From assembly GCA_943789205.1 (NCBI GenBank), contig CALSTG010000001.1, positions 248,001-312,000 on the forward strand: DNA of 64,000 nt, written 5' to 3'. Below are positions 18,131-28,035 of this stretch, one piece after another. The translations under genes were made by a program, and so were the position numbers. How positions within the stretch are numbered: the stretch's first letter is position 1; each line of letters starts with the position of its first letter. The notes beneath the pieces were generated by a model. It made no database searches. It was not told the DNA's origin and worked only from the letters and a program-made list of their open reading frames with translations. Origin of the DNA: an uncultured Flavobacteriales bacterium. Lineage in GTDB: Bacteria; Bacteroidota; Bacteroidia; Flavobacteriales_D; Crocinitomicaceae.

Positions 18131-19383
18131 TCATAACGCAAATATTTCGCCCTTATTTGTTTGAATTTTTCAAGGTCAGATCGCCAAGTCTTACGTATTT
18201 CATCTTCAGAATAGCCTGCTAAAATTTGACGGTACAGTTTTTCAGTTCCTGAAAGTAAAATGAAAAACTTCTTTCTATTGATTACTGACACAGGATCTCC
18301 TAGTTCATTAAGAGCTGTCATTAAATAACCCAAAGAGAACTTTGAGTTAATAGGTTCTTCACCCAAAAAAACACCACCACAAGAGATATTTTGATGCTTT
18401 GGATAAATAGCTCCCATTTGAGATTTAGGTGTGAAGTTAAAATCAGTAGGGTCCAATTCAGGATGACCATATAATTCAAATGGCTGATCTGTGCCTCTTC
18501 CTACGCTTACTGTAGTTCCCTCGAAAAAACAAAGACTTGGATAGAGTCTAACCGAGATTTCTGAACGTAAATTAGGAGAAGGTGGAATAGGCAAGACATA
18601 GCGCATGTCGTGTTGATAGTTTAAACATGTAAGAACTGTTAAATCGCATTTTTTTTGATCCTTTAACCATTTTTCTCCATTAACCATTAAAGCATATTCG
18701 CCAATTGTCATTCCATGCACAACTGGCACTGGGTGCATTCCGACAAAACTCCTGTGTTTCAGCTCTAAAACCGGACCGTCGATATAATCGCCATTTGGAT
18801 TGGGTCGATCTAAAACGAGTAGAGCGATATTTAACTCTGCACATGCCTCCATTACATAATGTAAAGTTGAGATATAGGTATAAAATCTGACGCCCACATC
18901 TTGAATGTCAAAAATCACAAAATCGACACCTTCTAAATCAGACTTAGTAGGCTTCTTGTGAGCACCATAAAGCGAAATTATTGGAATACCCGTTTTAGCA
19001 TCTATTGAATTGTCGATTTTTTGTCCAGCACTGCCTGTTCCACGGAATCCATGTTCTGGTGAAAAGACTTTAACAATATTTACCTTTCTTGACAAAAGGG
19101 TATCTACAAGATGTATAGAATCGTTAAGTACTGATGTCTGGTTCCCAACCACCGCAATTGCTCTTCCATCAATAAGGGCAATTAATGAATCCATACGATT
19201 AATCCCAAGGATTACAGAGGAATCTGTAGGGATATCTGTAGAGGAATAAACCAGTTTGGTTTTATCAGGCTCTTGATGAGATTGACAAGAAAAAAGTAAA
19301 AACACAAAAAAGAGCACAAGACCCAATAGCTTTACGTATTTTTGATAAAGCAATAATTCCAAAGTGTCGTTTGAATATTTCAT
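18127..19383 (-). CDS. NamZ-like exo-beta-N-acetylmuramidase (DUF1343) lipoprotein
   Basis: DUF1343 proteins include NamZ, which removes terminal N-acetylmuramic acid from peptidoglycan fragments. Motifs seen: '[15 protein letters not shown]', '[19 protein letters not shown]', '[15 protein letters not shown]', '[18 protein letters not shown]' and '[18 protein letters not shown]'. A lipoprotein signal ends in 'FLLFSC'. The frame stays open to 19569, but that extension lies inside the divergent permease gene and has no signal-peptide sense. ATG at 19383 (418 residues) still overlaps the permease start by 20 bases; a TTG at 19353 ('[13 protein letters not shown]...') would avoid the overlap and gives a cleaner signal peptide. 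The function rests on family membership. Confidence 0.88.
   Translation of the reverse strand: MKYSNDTLELLLYQKYVKLLGLVLFFVFLLFSCQSHQEPDKTKLVYSSTDIPTDSSVILGINRMDSLIALIDGRAIAVVGNQTSVLNDSIHLVDTLLSRKVNIVKVFSPEHGFRGTGSAGQKIDNSIDAKTGIPIISLYGAHKKPTKSDLEGVDFVIFDIQDVGVRFYTYISTLHYVMEACAELNIALLVLDRPNPNGDYIDGPVLELKHRSFVGMHPVPVVHGMTIGEYALMVNGEKWLKDQKKCDLTVLTCLNYQHDMRYVLPIPPSPNLRSEISVRLYPSLCFFEGTTVSVGRGTDQPFELYGHPELDPTDFNFTPKSQMGAIYPKHQNISCGGVFLGEEPINSKFSLGYLMTALNELGDPVSVINRKKFFILLSGTEKLYRQILAGYSEDEIRKTWRSDLEKFKQIRAKYLRYD
19337..19344 (+). promoter_or_regulatory. Predicted -7 promoter box of the LolC/E-type permease gene
   Basis: Reads TATTTTTG and ends 19 bases before the GTG start. It lies within the 5' coding region of the divergent muramidase gene, so the two genes share overlapping control and coding DNA. 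Confidence 0.5.
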
Positions 19384-20671
19384 AGCAAACAAAGTTCTTA
19401 AAACTAAGGAGAAAGGTATAAAAGTTTCTAGACCTATACTTCGTATTTCATTAATAAGTGTTGCTTTAACTATAATTGTGAATCTTATTACTTTGGCAAT
19501 TGTCCATGGCTTCCAAAACGAAATAAGACAAAAACTAGTTGGATTTAACGCACCTATTTTCCTAATCAAAGCAGGAAATGAAAACCTTTACGAAGCAGAT
19601 CCACTTCATGAATCGCAGATCATTTTAGATTCCTTAATTGAAATTGATGGCGTACAACAAATCTCTCCTGTTCTTTATAAACCGGCACTTATTCGTTCGG
19701 ATGACTTCAAGCAAACTATCAAAGATGACAACTCTATTCAAATGGTTAGCAAGAAAGAGGTTAATGGTGTTGTTTTAAAAGGAGTAAATGAACACTACCC
19801 GAAGGACTTTTTAAATAGCATATTGAAAGAAGGTAAGATTCCTGAATTTAAAAATAAAGACAATGAGGTCCTTATTTCAAGTAAAATTTGCCGAGAGCTC
19901 CATTTCAAACTTGGAGATGAAATCGCAATATTTTTCGTGAAAAACAGGTCTTTAATGCAACGATTTAAAATCGTAGGTATCTTCGAAACAGGAATCGATA
20001 AACTAGACAACCAAGTCGTTTTCGCACCCTTAAACAAGGTTCAAGAGCTTTGTGATTTCAGTGAACTGAATAAAGGTGAAATACGTTTTGTATCAGGCTT
20101 CGAAATTCAAATTATGGAATGGGATAAACTTGCAGAAATCGATTCAAAAATAAAAGACCTTGCCGCATTGAAACCAAATGAACATGGCGAACAATTACAA
20201 AGTATTTCGGTACTTGATTCTGAAAATGACATCTTCTCATGGCTTGGTTTTTTAGATACTAATGTACTTATAATCATAACATTAATGATACTTATCGGAA
20301 TAGTTAATATAGGATCTGTGCTACTTGTTATGATAGTGGTAAGAAGTAACTTTATTGGCATATTAAAAGCACTTGGAGCATCAAATTGGAGCATTCGTAA
20401 AATTTTCCTTTTTCAAACTGGCGCGCTCATTTTGAAAGCAATGGTCATTGGAAATATTATTGGTCTTAGCTTGTGCTTCTTACAATATAAATTTGAACTC
20501 ATTAAACTAGATGCGACCATATACTACCTTTCTCATGTACCTATAGATTTATCAATAAGCGCTGTGTTTTTCATTAATCTTATCACCTTTGCAACCTGTA
20601 TGACAAGTTTACTTTTACCAAGCTATGTGATTTCTAGAATTGCACCGTCTAAGTCTATAAAATTCAACTAA
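19364..20671 (+). CDS. ABC transporter permease, LolC/LolE-FtsX type
   Basis: Inner-membrane permease of 435 residues with the MacB/FtsX layout: a cytoplasmic N-terminus ('[22 protein letters not shown]'), a first membrane helix at about 27-49, a ~230-residue periplasmic domain, and three helices near the C-terminus (about 300-325, 350-375 and 395-425), ending 'YVISRIAPSKSIKF'. In Bacteroidota such proteins are thought to extract lipoproteins to the outer membrane or move small molecules; no ATPase partner is adjacent. The GTG start at 19364 is supported by the conserved 'SFEYFIA' opening and by the upstream TATTTTTG box. bshC follows after 5 bases. Confidence 0.85.
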   Translation: MSFEYFIANKVLKTKEKGIKVSRPILRISLISVALTIIVNLITLAIVHGFQNEIRQKLVGFNAPIFLIKAGNENLYEADPLHESQIILDSLIEIDGVQQISPVLYKPALIRSDDFKQTIKDDNSIQMVSKKEVNGVVLKGVNEHYPKDFLNSILKEGKIPEFKNKDNEVLISSKICRELHFKLGDEIAIFFVKNRSLMQRFKIVGIFETGIDKLDNQVVFAPLNKVQELCDFSELNKGEIRFVSGFEIQIMEWDKLAEIDSKIKDLAALKPNEHGEQLQSISVLDSENDIFSWLGFLDTNVLIIITLMILIGIVNIGSVLLVMIVVRSNFIGILKALGASNWSIRKIFLFQTGALILKAMVIGNIIGLSLCFLQYKFELIKLDATIYYLSHVPIDLSISAVFFINLITFATCMTSLLLPSYVISRIAPSKSIKFN

Positions 20672-20676
20672 TAACC

Positions 20677-22266
20677 ATGATTGAAACGAATGTGATACCA
20701 AGAAATGAGCTTCCCCTATTTTCGCCGGAAGAGTTGGATCTGATTTACAATCAAATTGATCTTAAAGATTTTATAGGCATTCCATTTTCTGCTGAAAACA
20801 TAAGTACGCAAATTGAATTAAAAAAAGAAAGCTTTAATGAGGCAAAAAGAATAAGCTTGGCACATACCCTCGAAAAGAACTACAGCGGAATAGACAATAA
20901 AGCTGAGGTCCTGAAGAACATTAAACTCCTAAAGGATAGTAATACCTTCACAATAACGACGGGGCACCAGATTTGTCTTTATGGTGGACCATTGTATTTC
21001 TTTATTAAGATATTACACGTAATAAAGCTCTGTAATGCATTAAAGGAACAATATCCAATGAATCATTTTGTGCCAGTATTTTGGATGGCATCGGAAGATC
21101 ATGATAGTCTTGAAATAGAATCACTAAATCTCTTTAACAAAACAATTACCTGGAAACATGAACAAACAGGTGCTGTTGGTCATTTTGAGACCAAAAACCT
21201 CTCTGAAGTAAGAGATGAACTCTCTGACATGTTTAAAGAAAATCCTGAAATTCACTCATATCTGCAGGGATTACAAGGAGAAAATTATGGGGCTGCTTTT
21301 CGCAATTGGTTACATCATGTCTTCGGTAATAAAGGACTTATCGTACTGGATGCGAATCAAGAAATACTCAAGTCAGAAATGAAACCCTACTTTTCGAAAG
21401 AATTAAAAGAAGAATTCTCCAATCATTGTATTGAAGAAACAAATACTAAGCTTCAATCAAGAAATAGAAAGCCTCAAATCCATTCTAGAGTAATTAATCT
21501 CTTTTATATGCATGAAGGCTCAAGAACGAGAATTACAAAAGAAGGGGAACTTTATAAGCTTGGACAGGAAGCTTTAAATGAGGATGAAATTCTAAAACTT
21601 CTCGATTCGAATCCAGAACGTTTTTCACCGAATGTAGCGTTAAGACCTTTATACCAAGAAGTAATCCTCCCCAACCTTTGTTATATTGGAGGAATGGCTG
21701 AATTAAAATATTGGACGCAGCTCAAGAACATATTTACTTCATGCGCCATACCATATCCTATGCTTAAAATGAGAGCAAACATACTTTGGATAGATAAGGC
21801 CTCATCAAAACTCATGAGACAGCTCGACCTAACATCAAATGAGCTGTTTGAATCTATTGCGATACTTGAAAAAAAAGCCATTATAAAAGAGGACCCAAAT
21901 CCAATAAATAAAAACGCTTTAGATAAGCATTTATCATCAATTCAACAGATTTATACCGATGCAATAAAGAAAGATGAAGGTATGCGTCCAAGGGTTGAAG
22001 CCGAGCTAAAAAAAATAGACCATTTGTTTAAAGGATTAGAATCGAAAATCGAAAAATCGAAAAAAAATAATTTTGAGGGACAGGTTAAAAAAATCGGAAA
22101 ACTTAAAGAAAGATTGTTTCCAGGGCAAAAGCTTCAGGAAAGAAGCGTAAATTTACTTCATTTTTGCAATCATAAGGGGCCTAGAGAAAGAATTGAAGAC
22201 CTCTATAATGCAATAGATCCATTGAGTACAGACTTTACAATTTTAATTGAAAATGAAACAAAATAA
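20677..22266 (+). CDS. bshC: Putative cysteine ligase BshC (bacillithiol biosynthesis)
   Basis: Proposed last enzyme of bacillithiol synthesis, adding Cys to GlcN-malate. The 529 residues show the family core: 'TITTGHQICLYGGPLYFFIKI' near 88-108, 'FVPVFWMASEDHDSLEIESLN' near 128-148, 'NKGLIVLDANQ' near 215, 'ALRPLYQEVILPNLCYIGG' near 318-336, followed by a long coiled-coil segment (about 400-490) and 'LKERLFPGQKLQERSVNLL' near the C-terminus. bshA and bshB are not in the window. It sits between the permease and the aldolase gene, overlapping the latter. Confidence 0.92.
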   Translation: MIETNVIPRNELPLFSPEELDLIYNQIDLKDFIGIPFSAENISTQIELKKESFNEAKRISLAHTLEKNYSGIDNKAEVLKNIKLLKDSNTFTITTGHQICLYGGPLYFFIKILHVIKLCNALKEQYPMNHFVPVFWMASEDHDSLEIESLNLFNKTITWKHEQTGAVGHFETKNLSEVRDELSDMFKENPEIHSYLQGLQGENYGAAFRNWLHHVFGNKGLIVLDANQEILKSEMKPYFSKELKEEFSNHCIEETNTKLQSRNRKPQIHSRVINLFYMHEGSRTRITKEGELYKLGQEALNEDEILKLLDSNPERFSPNVALRPLYQEVILPNLCYIGGMAELKYWTQLKNIFTSCAIPYPMLKMRANILWIDKASSKLMRQLDLTSNELFESIAILEKKAIIKEDPNPINKNALDKHLSSIQQIYTDAIKKDEGMRPRVEAELKKIDHLFKGLESKIEKSKKNNFEGQVKKIGKLKERLFPGQKLQERSVNLLHFCNHKGPRERIEDLYNAIDPLSTDFTILIENETK

Positions 22267-22813
22267 TATCAGAAAAACGTTAGAAGAGCATTCTGTAATT
22301 CCCGTCGTCTCCTTTGACAAAGTTGCTGATGTAGAACCTACAATGAAACTATTAATTGAAAAAGGAATTCATTGTATTGAGATAACCTTAAGAAATGATT
22401 GTGCATTTGAATGTATAGAAAAGGCGCTTTCGCTCAAAACCAAAGGATTTTCAGTTGGAATAGGAACGGTAGTTTCAAAATCACAAATCGAAAAAGCAAC
22501 AGCTCTGGGTGTTCACTTTATGGTAAGCCCAGGTATCAACGAAGGACTCGCTGAAGCCTTTAATAGCTCAGGGATACCATTTATACCAGGCGTCTCAACA
22601 CCGAGCGAGATTATTTTAGGAATGCAACTTGGATGGGATACTTTTAAATTTTTCCCTGCAAATTTATTTGGAGGTAGCAAAGCATTAAAAACATACGGAA
22701 ATGTATTTCCAAGTATTAAATTTTGTCCTACCGGGGGTATCAGCGAGGAAACACATGAGTCTTATTTAGCCTTGAAAAATGTAATCTGCGTTGGCGGCTC
22801 TTGGCTTGTTTAA
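22253..22813 (+). CDS. KDPG/KHG aldolase, C-terminally short
   Basis: Class I aldolase that splits 2-keto-3-deoxy-6-phosphogluconate (or the hydroxy-oxo-glutarate analogue) to pyruvate and an aldehyde. The active-site Glu lies in 'GIHCIEITLRN' and the Schiff-base Lys in 'DTFKFFPANL'; 'GIGTVVSKSQI', 'FMVSPGINE', 'PFIPGVSTPSEI' and 'FCPTGGISEE' are also typical. The protein stops right after 'CVGGSWLV', where relatives continue for roughly 20-25 residues, so the last helix is missing. ATG at 22253 is preferred; a TTG at 22247 is two codons earlier. It overlaps bshC by 14 bases and ends 3 bases before a convergent gene. No Entner-Doudoroff dehydratase is nearby. Confidence 0.85.
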   Translation: MKQNNIRKTLEEHSVIPVVSFDKVADVEPTMKLLIEKGIHCIEITLRNDCAFECIEKALSLKTKGFSVGIGTVVSKSQIEKATALGVHFMVSPGINEGLAEAFNSSGIPFIPGVSTPSEIILGMQLGWDTFKFFPANLFGGSKALKTYGNVFPSIKFCPTGGISEETHESYLALKNVICVGGSWLV

Positions 22814-22816
22814 AAC

Positions 22817-23563
22817 TCAATTCCCATAAAGCAATTGAATAAGTGCTTTATCCATTTCAGTAAATCCTTTTGTTTCAGAATACCCTTGATAAAAGATGCT
22901 ATTTGGATAATCATAGGCGTCATTTATAAGTCCTAAAGACTGCGTTAGTTCCTCCCTTATAATATGTTTTTGTCTTTTTAATGTGGCCTTTGCAGTATTA
23001 ATGTAAATTGTTGACTTCTGAATTTCTTGTTGAAAGGTCTTGATATGAAAATGTCCTAAATAATCATTTGTTAGCTTCTTCTCCGTGTATATGCTAGAAT
23101 TAAAACCTTTCAATGAACCAAAATAAACAAATGAATTTGCGCGCTCCGGCTTTTGTACCAAATTAATTTTAATCGGTTTGATCAATCGATTTAACTCGAT
23201 AATCACCTTAATAATTTCTTTTTTATTCGATTTACTAATGGTCCCCGCTAAATAAATATTAATATCCTGATCCCACCTTATAATTGGCCCCTTGTGAAAA
23301 GGCCTTTTTTCAGAATAGCGCGTAATCTTATTAAAATAATAGACAGTCTCAACACTCTCTTGAGAAAGATCAGGTAAAAATCGCTCCACCGATTCTAAAT
23401 TATTATGATTTTTATTCAATTTAAAATAGGAAACTATCTTACTCTTGACTTTATCCTTTAAAAAGTCACGTTGAGCATCTGGCAAACCAAAATACGAGGC
23501 GATAGCTGCAGCCAAAGCAAATGACCATTTAGTAATCTTAGAAGTGAATAAAACAGATTTCAT
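22817..23563 (-). CDS. DUF2927-type putative metalloprotein
   Basis: Protein of 248 residues with a possible N-terminal membrane anchor ('WSFALAAAIASYFGL', about 13-27). The C-terminal half matches DUF2927: 'RWDQDINIYLAGT' near 95-107, then 'STIYINTAKATLKRQKHIIREELTQSLGLINDAYDYPNSIF' near 180-220, and 'TEMDKALIQLLYGN' at the end. The 'HIIREELTQSLGL' segment resembles a degenerate zincin helix, though a full HExxH is not present. The role is unknown. It is divergent from ppk2 across 117 bases. Confidence 0.75.
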   Translation of the reverse strand: MKSVLFTSKITKWSFALAAAIASYFGLPDAQRDFLKDKVKSKIVSYFKLNKNHNNLESVERFLPDLSQESVETVYYFNKITRYSEKRPFHKGPIIRWDQDINIYLAGTISKSNKKEIIKVIIELNRLIKPIKINLVQKPERANSFVYFGSLKGFNSSIYTEKKLTNDYLGHFHIKTFQQEIQKSTIYINTAKATLKRQKHIIREELTQSLGLINDAYDYPNSIFYQGYSETKGFTEMDKALIQLLYGN

Positions 23564-23698
23564 TATTTCTTAATTATCAAGATTCACGCCAAAACATATT
23601 TTCTAAATTTCAAAAATCAGTTTTATGAATAAGAATAATTGTTAACAATTCATTAATGGGATAGTAATGTTAATTTTAACTTGTTATCTTTCCTTTAC

Positions 23699-24535
23699 GT
23701 GGTGGAGCCAAAATTCTATAGTGCCTTTGAAAATGTTAGTGAAAAGAAATACCGTAAAGAAAAATTCAGGTATCAAATTGAGCTTCTCAAAATGCAAGAA
23801 TGGGCTTTAGCAAACGACAAGCGTATTGCCATTGTATTTGAAGGTAGAGATGCCGCTGGAAAAGGATCTGCTATCAAGCGAATGGCAGAAAATTTAATGA
23901 CGAAACACCACAGGGTTGTTGAAATTGGATCTCCTTCACCAAAACAAAATCGAACCTGGTTTCACACCTTCGAATGCACAATGCCGAAAAATGGAGAAAT
24001 TGTGTTCTACGACCGTTCATGGTATTCTCGAGCAATGATTCAACCAACAATGAATTATTGCAGTAATTCCCAGTATAAGTATTTTATGAATCATGTCAAC
24101 CAATGGGAGTCTGAACTTATAAAAGAAGGTGTGACATTAATTAAACTTTATTTATCTATTGATAAATCAACCCAAAAAAAGCGCTTTGAAATGCGTAAAA
24201 ACCATTCCCTAAAATATTGGAAACTCAGTAAAAATGATCTTGAATCATTTAAAATGTGGGACCTTTACACCTACTATAAAAATGAAATGTTCCGCAAAAC
24301 CTCTACTAAAATTGCGCCCTGGGTGGTGATCAATGCAAAGAATAAAATGACTGCAAGGCTTAACGCTTTTAGATATATAATAAATTCAATTGACTACGAT
24401 GGTAAATCAACACTCAAAATAAAGCCCTGGAATATTGATATGAATGAGAATCGCATAAAACTATTTGATGTTTCATTTGAAAACCTTACAAGTGAACAAT
24501 ATGATCTTCTGAATCATATCAAACAAATGTTCTAA
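23699..24535 (+). CDS. ppk2: Polyphosphate kinase 2 family protein
   Basis: PPK2 enzymes use polyphosphate to phosphorylate nucleotides. Walker A reads EGRDAAGKGSAIKR (the usual Gly after GKG is Ser), Walker B is 'EIVFYDRSWYSRAM', and the lid region runs 'KKRFEMRKNHSLKYWKLSKNDLESFKMWDLY'. The domain is complete at about 280 residues. The frame is open from a TTG at 23681, but an imperfect promoter box TATCTTTC lies inside that extension. I prefer GTG at 23699 (or the adjacent GTG at 23702), which would give an almost leaderless message. Substrate class (NDP or NMP kinase) cannot be assigned safely by eye. Confidence 0.88.
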   Translation: MVEPKFYSAFENVSEKKYRKEKFRYQIELLKMQEWALANDKRIAIVFEGRDAAGKGSAIKRMAENLMTKHHRVVEIGSPSPKQNRTWFHTFECTMPKNGEIVFYDRSWYSRAMIQPTMNYCSNSQYKYFMNHVNQWESELIKEGVTLIKLYLSIDKSTQKKRFEMRKNHSLKYWKLSKNDLESFKMWDLYTYYKNEMFRKTSTKIAPWVVINAKNKMTARLNAFRYIINSIDYDGKSTLKIKPWNIDMNENRIKLFDVSFENLTSEQYDLLNHIKQMF

Positions 24536-24557
24536 AATAAACTTCTGGAGTTATCTC

Positions 24558-25172
24558 CTAAAAAAGCACCCTGATATTACTGCTGAATAATTTAATCGCT
24601 ATTGCCAAAAGAATTATACCAAATACTTTCTTAAGTATCGCAATTCCGGTTTCGCCAATAATTCGCTCGAAAGTAGACGTAAGCTTCAAAACAATCCAAA
24701 CGACCAAAATATTTAGAAAAATCGCAATTAGAATATTAACCAGTTCAAATTCAGCTCTTAAAGAAATCAAAGAGGTCATAGTTCCGGCACCAGCAATCAT
24801 CGGAAATGCTAAAGGAACAACAGAAGCTACTTTTCTCGAACCTTCACCACTATCTTTAAATATCTCTATTCCTAATATCATTTCTAGCGCCATGAAAAAC
24901 AGAACAAAAGAACCCGCAACAGCAAATTCATTAATCCCAACACCTATCAAACCAAGAATACTTTCGCCAACAAATAAAAATCCAACCAAAATAAACAATG
25001 AAACCGAGGCCGTCCTTAGTGGATATATACGTCCAGTCTTCTCTTTGAGCGCAATGATTAACGGAATATTTCCAAGAATATCAATTACTGCAAAAAGAAC
25101 CATGGTCGCGACACCAATTTCTTTAAAATTCAAGCCATTATTACCGAGCACTAAAATAAAATTTGACAACAT
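24558..25172 (-). CDS. MarC family integral membrane protein
   Basis: Six-helix membrane protein of 204 residues. MarC features are 'VLFAVIDILGNIPLIIALKEKT' near 26-47 with the conserved Asp and Asn-Ile-Pro, 'GSFVLFFMALEMILG' near 88-102, and 'VPLAFPMIAGAGTMTSLI' near 120-137. Despite its name MarC is not shown to give antibiotic resistance, and its transport function is unknown. It converges with ppk2 and is the first gene left of the 220-base gap before the haloperoxidase gene. In that gap I see only a poor TAACTTTC promoter-like box (25373-25380), 12 bases before the haloperoxidase ATG. Confidence 0.9.
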   Translation of the reverse strand: MLSNFILVLGNNGLNFKEIGVATMVLFAVIDILGNIPLIIALKEKTGRIYPLRTASVSLFILVGFLFVGESILGLIGVGINEFAVAGSFVLFFMALEMILGIEIFKDSGEGSRKVASVVPLAFPMIAGAGTMTSLISLRAEFELVNILIAIFLNILVVWIVLKLTSTFERIIGETGIAILKKVFGIILLAIAIKLFSSNIRVLF

Positions 25173-25392
25173 AAACCTTTGATTATTTAAATATTAAATA
25201 CAAAGATGAATAATACCTCTGAAACGCACAATTAATAAACAAAAAACAACACTTACTCACCAAATTAATGGCACCACTCATTTATGGGAAATACACTGAA
25301 TAATAAAACCTACATTCAATGAACAAATAATTCGATAAACATCTTTTGTGTATGAATAACAAAAAAAATCCCTAACTTTCTCTCGCTAAACT

Positions 25393-28035
25393 ATGAAACT
25401 CATTTTCGCAAGTATCAGATTAGCAGCAATTTATATTATTATAAGTATTGCTGCTCCTAATGCGTATACGCAAGTATCCGTAGCACGAGAATGGAATGAG
25501 ATTTTATTAGAAGCAATTAGAAACGACTTCGCAAGACCAACTGTTCACGCAAGGAATTTATACCACCACTCCATTATAACATATGATGCTTGGGCTGTAT
25601 ACCAATCTAGCCAAGAAACCTATTTAATCGGCAACACGCTCGATACTTACACAAGTATTTTTGAAGGTGTAAATACACCACTGGAGCTAAACGATGCTAT
25701 ACACGAAACGATAGCTTACGCTTCATTTTATTTTATTAAAAATAGATACCACAATTCACCCGACTATAATTCAACTTATATTTTAATGTATAATGCTATG
25801 AATGCTCATGGCTACAGTGTCAACAATACAAACTTAGATTATGAAAATGGTGGGCCAGCTGAGCTTGGAAATTTCATTGCACAAGAAATCATAAATTATG
25901 GTTTCACCGATGGTTCAAATGAGATTAATGAATTTGAAAACTCCTTTTATACTTCAATAAACCCACCACTTATAATGAGCGAGCCGGGGAATCCGGATAT
26001 TATTGATCCAAATAGATGGCAAACACTTACGCTTGATTCTACAATTGACCAATCCGGAAATTTAGTGGACAATACCTTACCTTTTTTATCACCAGAATGG
26101 GGAAATGTAACCCCCTTTGCACTCAAACCTTCTATGAGTAGTTTGAATTTCAGAGATGGAGATTGGTATAAGGTGTATTTTGATTCTGTTCAACCTTCGT
26201 ATTTGAATATTAATGACACAGCATCTTGGACTTCTTTTTACAAGTGGAACCACTCACTAGTAAGCATTTGGCAATCACATCTTGATCCTACAGATGGCGT
26301 TAACTGGGATATTTCTCCAGCATCCATAGGTAATAATTTATGGTATCCAGTAGATTCTACGACTTACGAACAATTCTATAATTTAACTGAAGGCGGCGAC
26401 CCCTCACAAGGTTATAATTTAAATCCTATTACTGGCATCCCTTACGAGCCTCAAATCGTTCCAAGAGCTGATTACGCAAGAGTTCTTGCTGAATTTTGGG
26501 CGGACGGGATAGATTCTGAAACACCTCCCGGACATTGGTTTGAGATATTACATTATGTAATGGATCAACCCGCTTTTGTTCGAGAATGGCAAGGAGAAGG
26601 CCCCGTACTTTCAGCACTTGAATATGATATAAAAGCCCACCTTACCCTCGGAGGAACAATGCATGATGCTGCCATAGCCGCATGGAGCTTAAAAGGATAT
26701 TATGATTATATCAGACCAGTATCTGCCATACGCTATATGGCAGAAGTTGGACAAAGCTCGAATTTCCTACTCCCTAACTATAATACGAATGGCATTCCAC
26801 TACTAGAAAATTACATTGAGCTTGTTGATTCATTAGACCCCTTAGTTGGACCAAACTATGAGCACTTAAATAAAATTAAACTGTTCACATGGAAGGGACA
26901 TGAATATATAGAAAACCCTGAAAATGATGTTGCAGGGACAGGATGGATTCTAGGTGAAAACTGGTGGCCCTATCAAAGACCGACATTTGTAACGCCTCCT
27001 TTTTCAGGTTTTGTTTCCGGTCATTCTACTTTTTCAAGAGCTGCGGCAGGGATTTTAGAATATATTACCGGTTCTCCTTATTTCCCAGGGGGTCTTGGTG
27101 AGTTTGTAGCCGAAGTCAATGAGTTTTTACTCTTTGAAGAAGGACCTAGTACAACTGTAAAACTTCAATGGGCATCCTACAAAGATGCTGCGGACCAATG
27201 TAGTTTAAGTAGAATCTGGGGCGGTATTCACCCTCCCATTGATGACATCCCCGGCAGGTATATTGGCACTGTTATTGGCCAAAATGGATTTGACAAAGCA
27301 GATTCATTATTTTCTATTTCTAATCCCTCGCTAATTGCAACAAGCATTAGTGATACGATTATAAATTCTTTTGACTTCGGAGAAACAATCACATTAGACT
27401 GTCACTTTAATCGAGGAATGAATACAAATAACCAACCCATAATAACACTTGTCCCTGCGTCCCTAAATGATCTTATTACCGTAAATGCCATTAACTGGAT
27501 AGATACCGCACATTTTCAAGTTGAAATGAATGTAGGCACGAACATCCTTGAACAATTTACTTCCTTAATTAGAATTCAAAATGTAATAACAAGTGAAGGC
27601 ATCGCCTTAGATGCATTTATTCTTCAAGACTACCTCATTGTTGATACGAAGCGCCCTAAAATATTGAGCTTAAACCCAAATGTCAATACGCTAACAGATA
27701 TTCATGTGCTTGAGGGAGGGGCAATCACCCTTCTAATGAGTGAGCCTTGTAAGACAGACTTAATGCCACAGATCAATTTCTTTGGTGAGAACTATATGAA
27801 CCCAACCTTAAGCCAGGATAATATTAATTCCATTTGGCTTAGCCCTATATCCCATAAAGCACAGCTGAATGTTGCGGATTACAATGAAGAGATTGATGCC
27901 GTTCAATTTGAAATCAATAATATCATAGATATCCATGGAAATCCATTATCAAACTCATTTCCTTTAGAGACTATTGAAATTGACACTGAGAAATCCAGGT
28001 ATTTCCAATATTGTATTCTCCGATACTCTCATTAA
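25393..28035 (+). CDS. Vanadium-haloperoxidase-like secreted protein, catalytic part of a frameshifted gene
   Basis: The 880-residue frame begins with a signal peptide ('MKLIFASIRLAAIYIIISIAAP') and a haloperoxidase/PAP2-type catalytic domain. The metal-oxoanion site is intact: Lys434 in K-x6-Arg441-Pro442 ('KGYYDYIRP'), 542-SGH-544 in 'FVSGHSTFSRA', and Arg607 with His613 in 'SRIWGGIHPPIDD'. Such enzymes oxidise halides with peroxide, or hydrolyse phosphate esters in the PAP2 branch. From about residue 640 repeated beta-domains follow ('VDTKRPKI', 'MSEPCKTDLMPQINF'). At 27991-27995 an extra base throws the frame out and the last ~14 residues before the stop are nonsense. The gene continues in the next two entries. 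Confidence 0.85.
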   Translation: MKLIFASIRLAAIYIIISIAAPNAYTQVSVAREWNEILLEAIRNDFARPTVHARNLYHHSIITYDAWAVYQSSQETYLIGNTLDTYTSIFEGVNTPLELNDAIHETIAYASFYFIKNRYHNSPDYNSTYILMYNAMNAHGYSVNNTNLDYENGGPAELGNFIAQEIINYGFTDGSNEINEFENSFYTSINPPLIMSEPGNPDIIDPNRWQTLTLDSTIDQSGNLVDNTLPFLSPEWGNVTPFALKPSMSSLNFRDGDWYKVYFDSVQPSYLNINDTASWTSFYKWNHSLVSIWQSHLDPTDGVNWDISPASIGNNLWYPVDSTTYEQFYNLTEGGDPSQGYNLNPITGIPYEPQIVPRADYARVLAEFWADGIDSETPPGHWFEILHYVMDQPAFVREWQGEGPVLSALEYDIKAHLTLGGTMHDAAIAAWSLKGYYDYIRPVSAIRYMAEVGQSSNFLLPNYNTNGIPLLENYIELVDSLDPLVGPNYEHLNKIKLFTWKGHEYIENPENDVAGTGWILGENWWPYQRPTFVTPPFSGFVSGHSTFSRAAAGILEYITGSPYFPGGLGEFVAEVNEFLLFEEGPSTTVKLQWASYKDAADQCSLSRIWGGIHPPIDDIPGRYIGTVIGQNGFDKADSLFSISNPSLIATSISDTIINSFDFGETITLDCHFNRGMNTNNQPIITLVPASLNDLITVNAINWIDTAHFQVEMNVGTNILEQFTSLIRIQNVITSEGIALDAFILQDYLIVDTKRPKILSLNPNVNTLTDIHVLEGGAITLLMSEPCKTDLMPQINFFGENYMNPTLSQDNINSIWLSPISHKAQLNVADYNEEIDAVQFEINNIIDIHGNPLSNSFPLETIEIDTEKSRYFQYCILRYSH

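Noticed and set aside
19384..19569. N-terminal extension of the NamZ-like frame
   Set aside because: It lies antisense inside the permease coding region, lacks signal-peptide character and precedes a clear lipoprotein signal; treated as open by chance.
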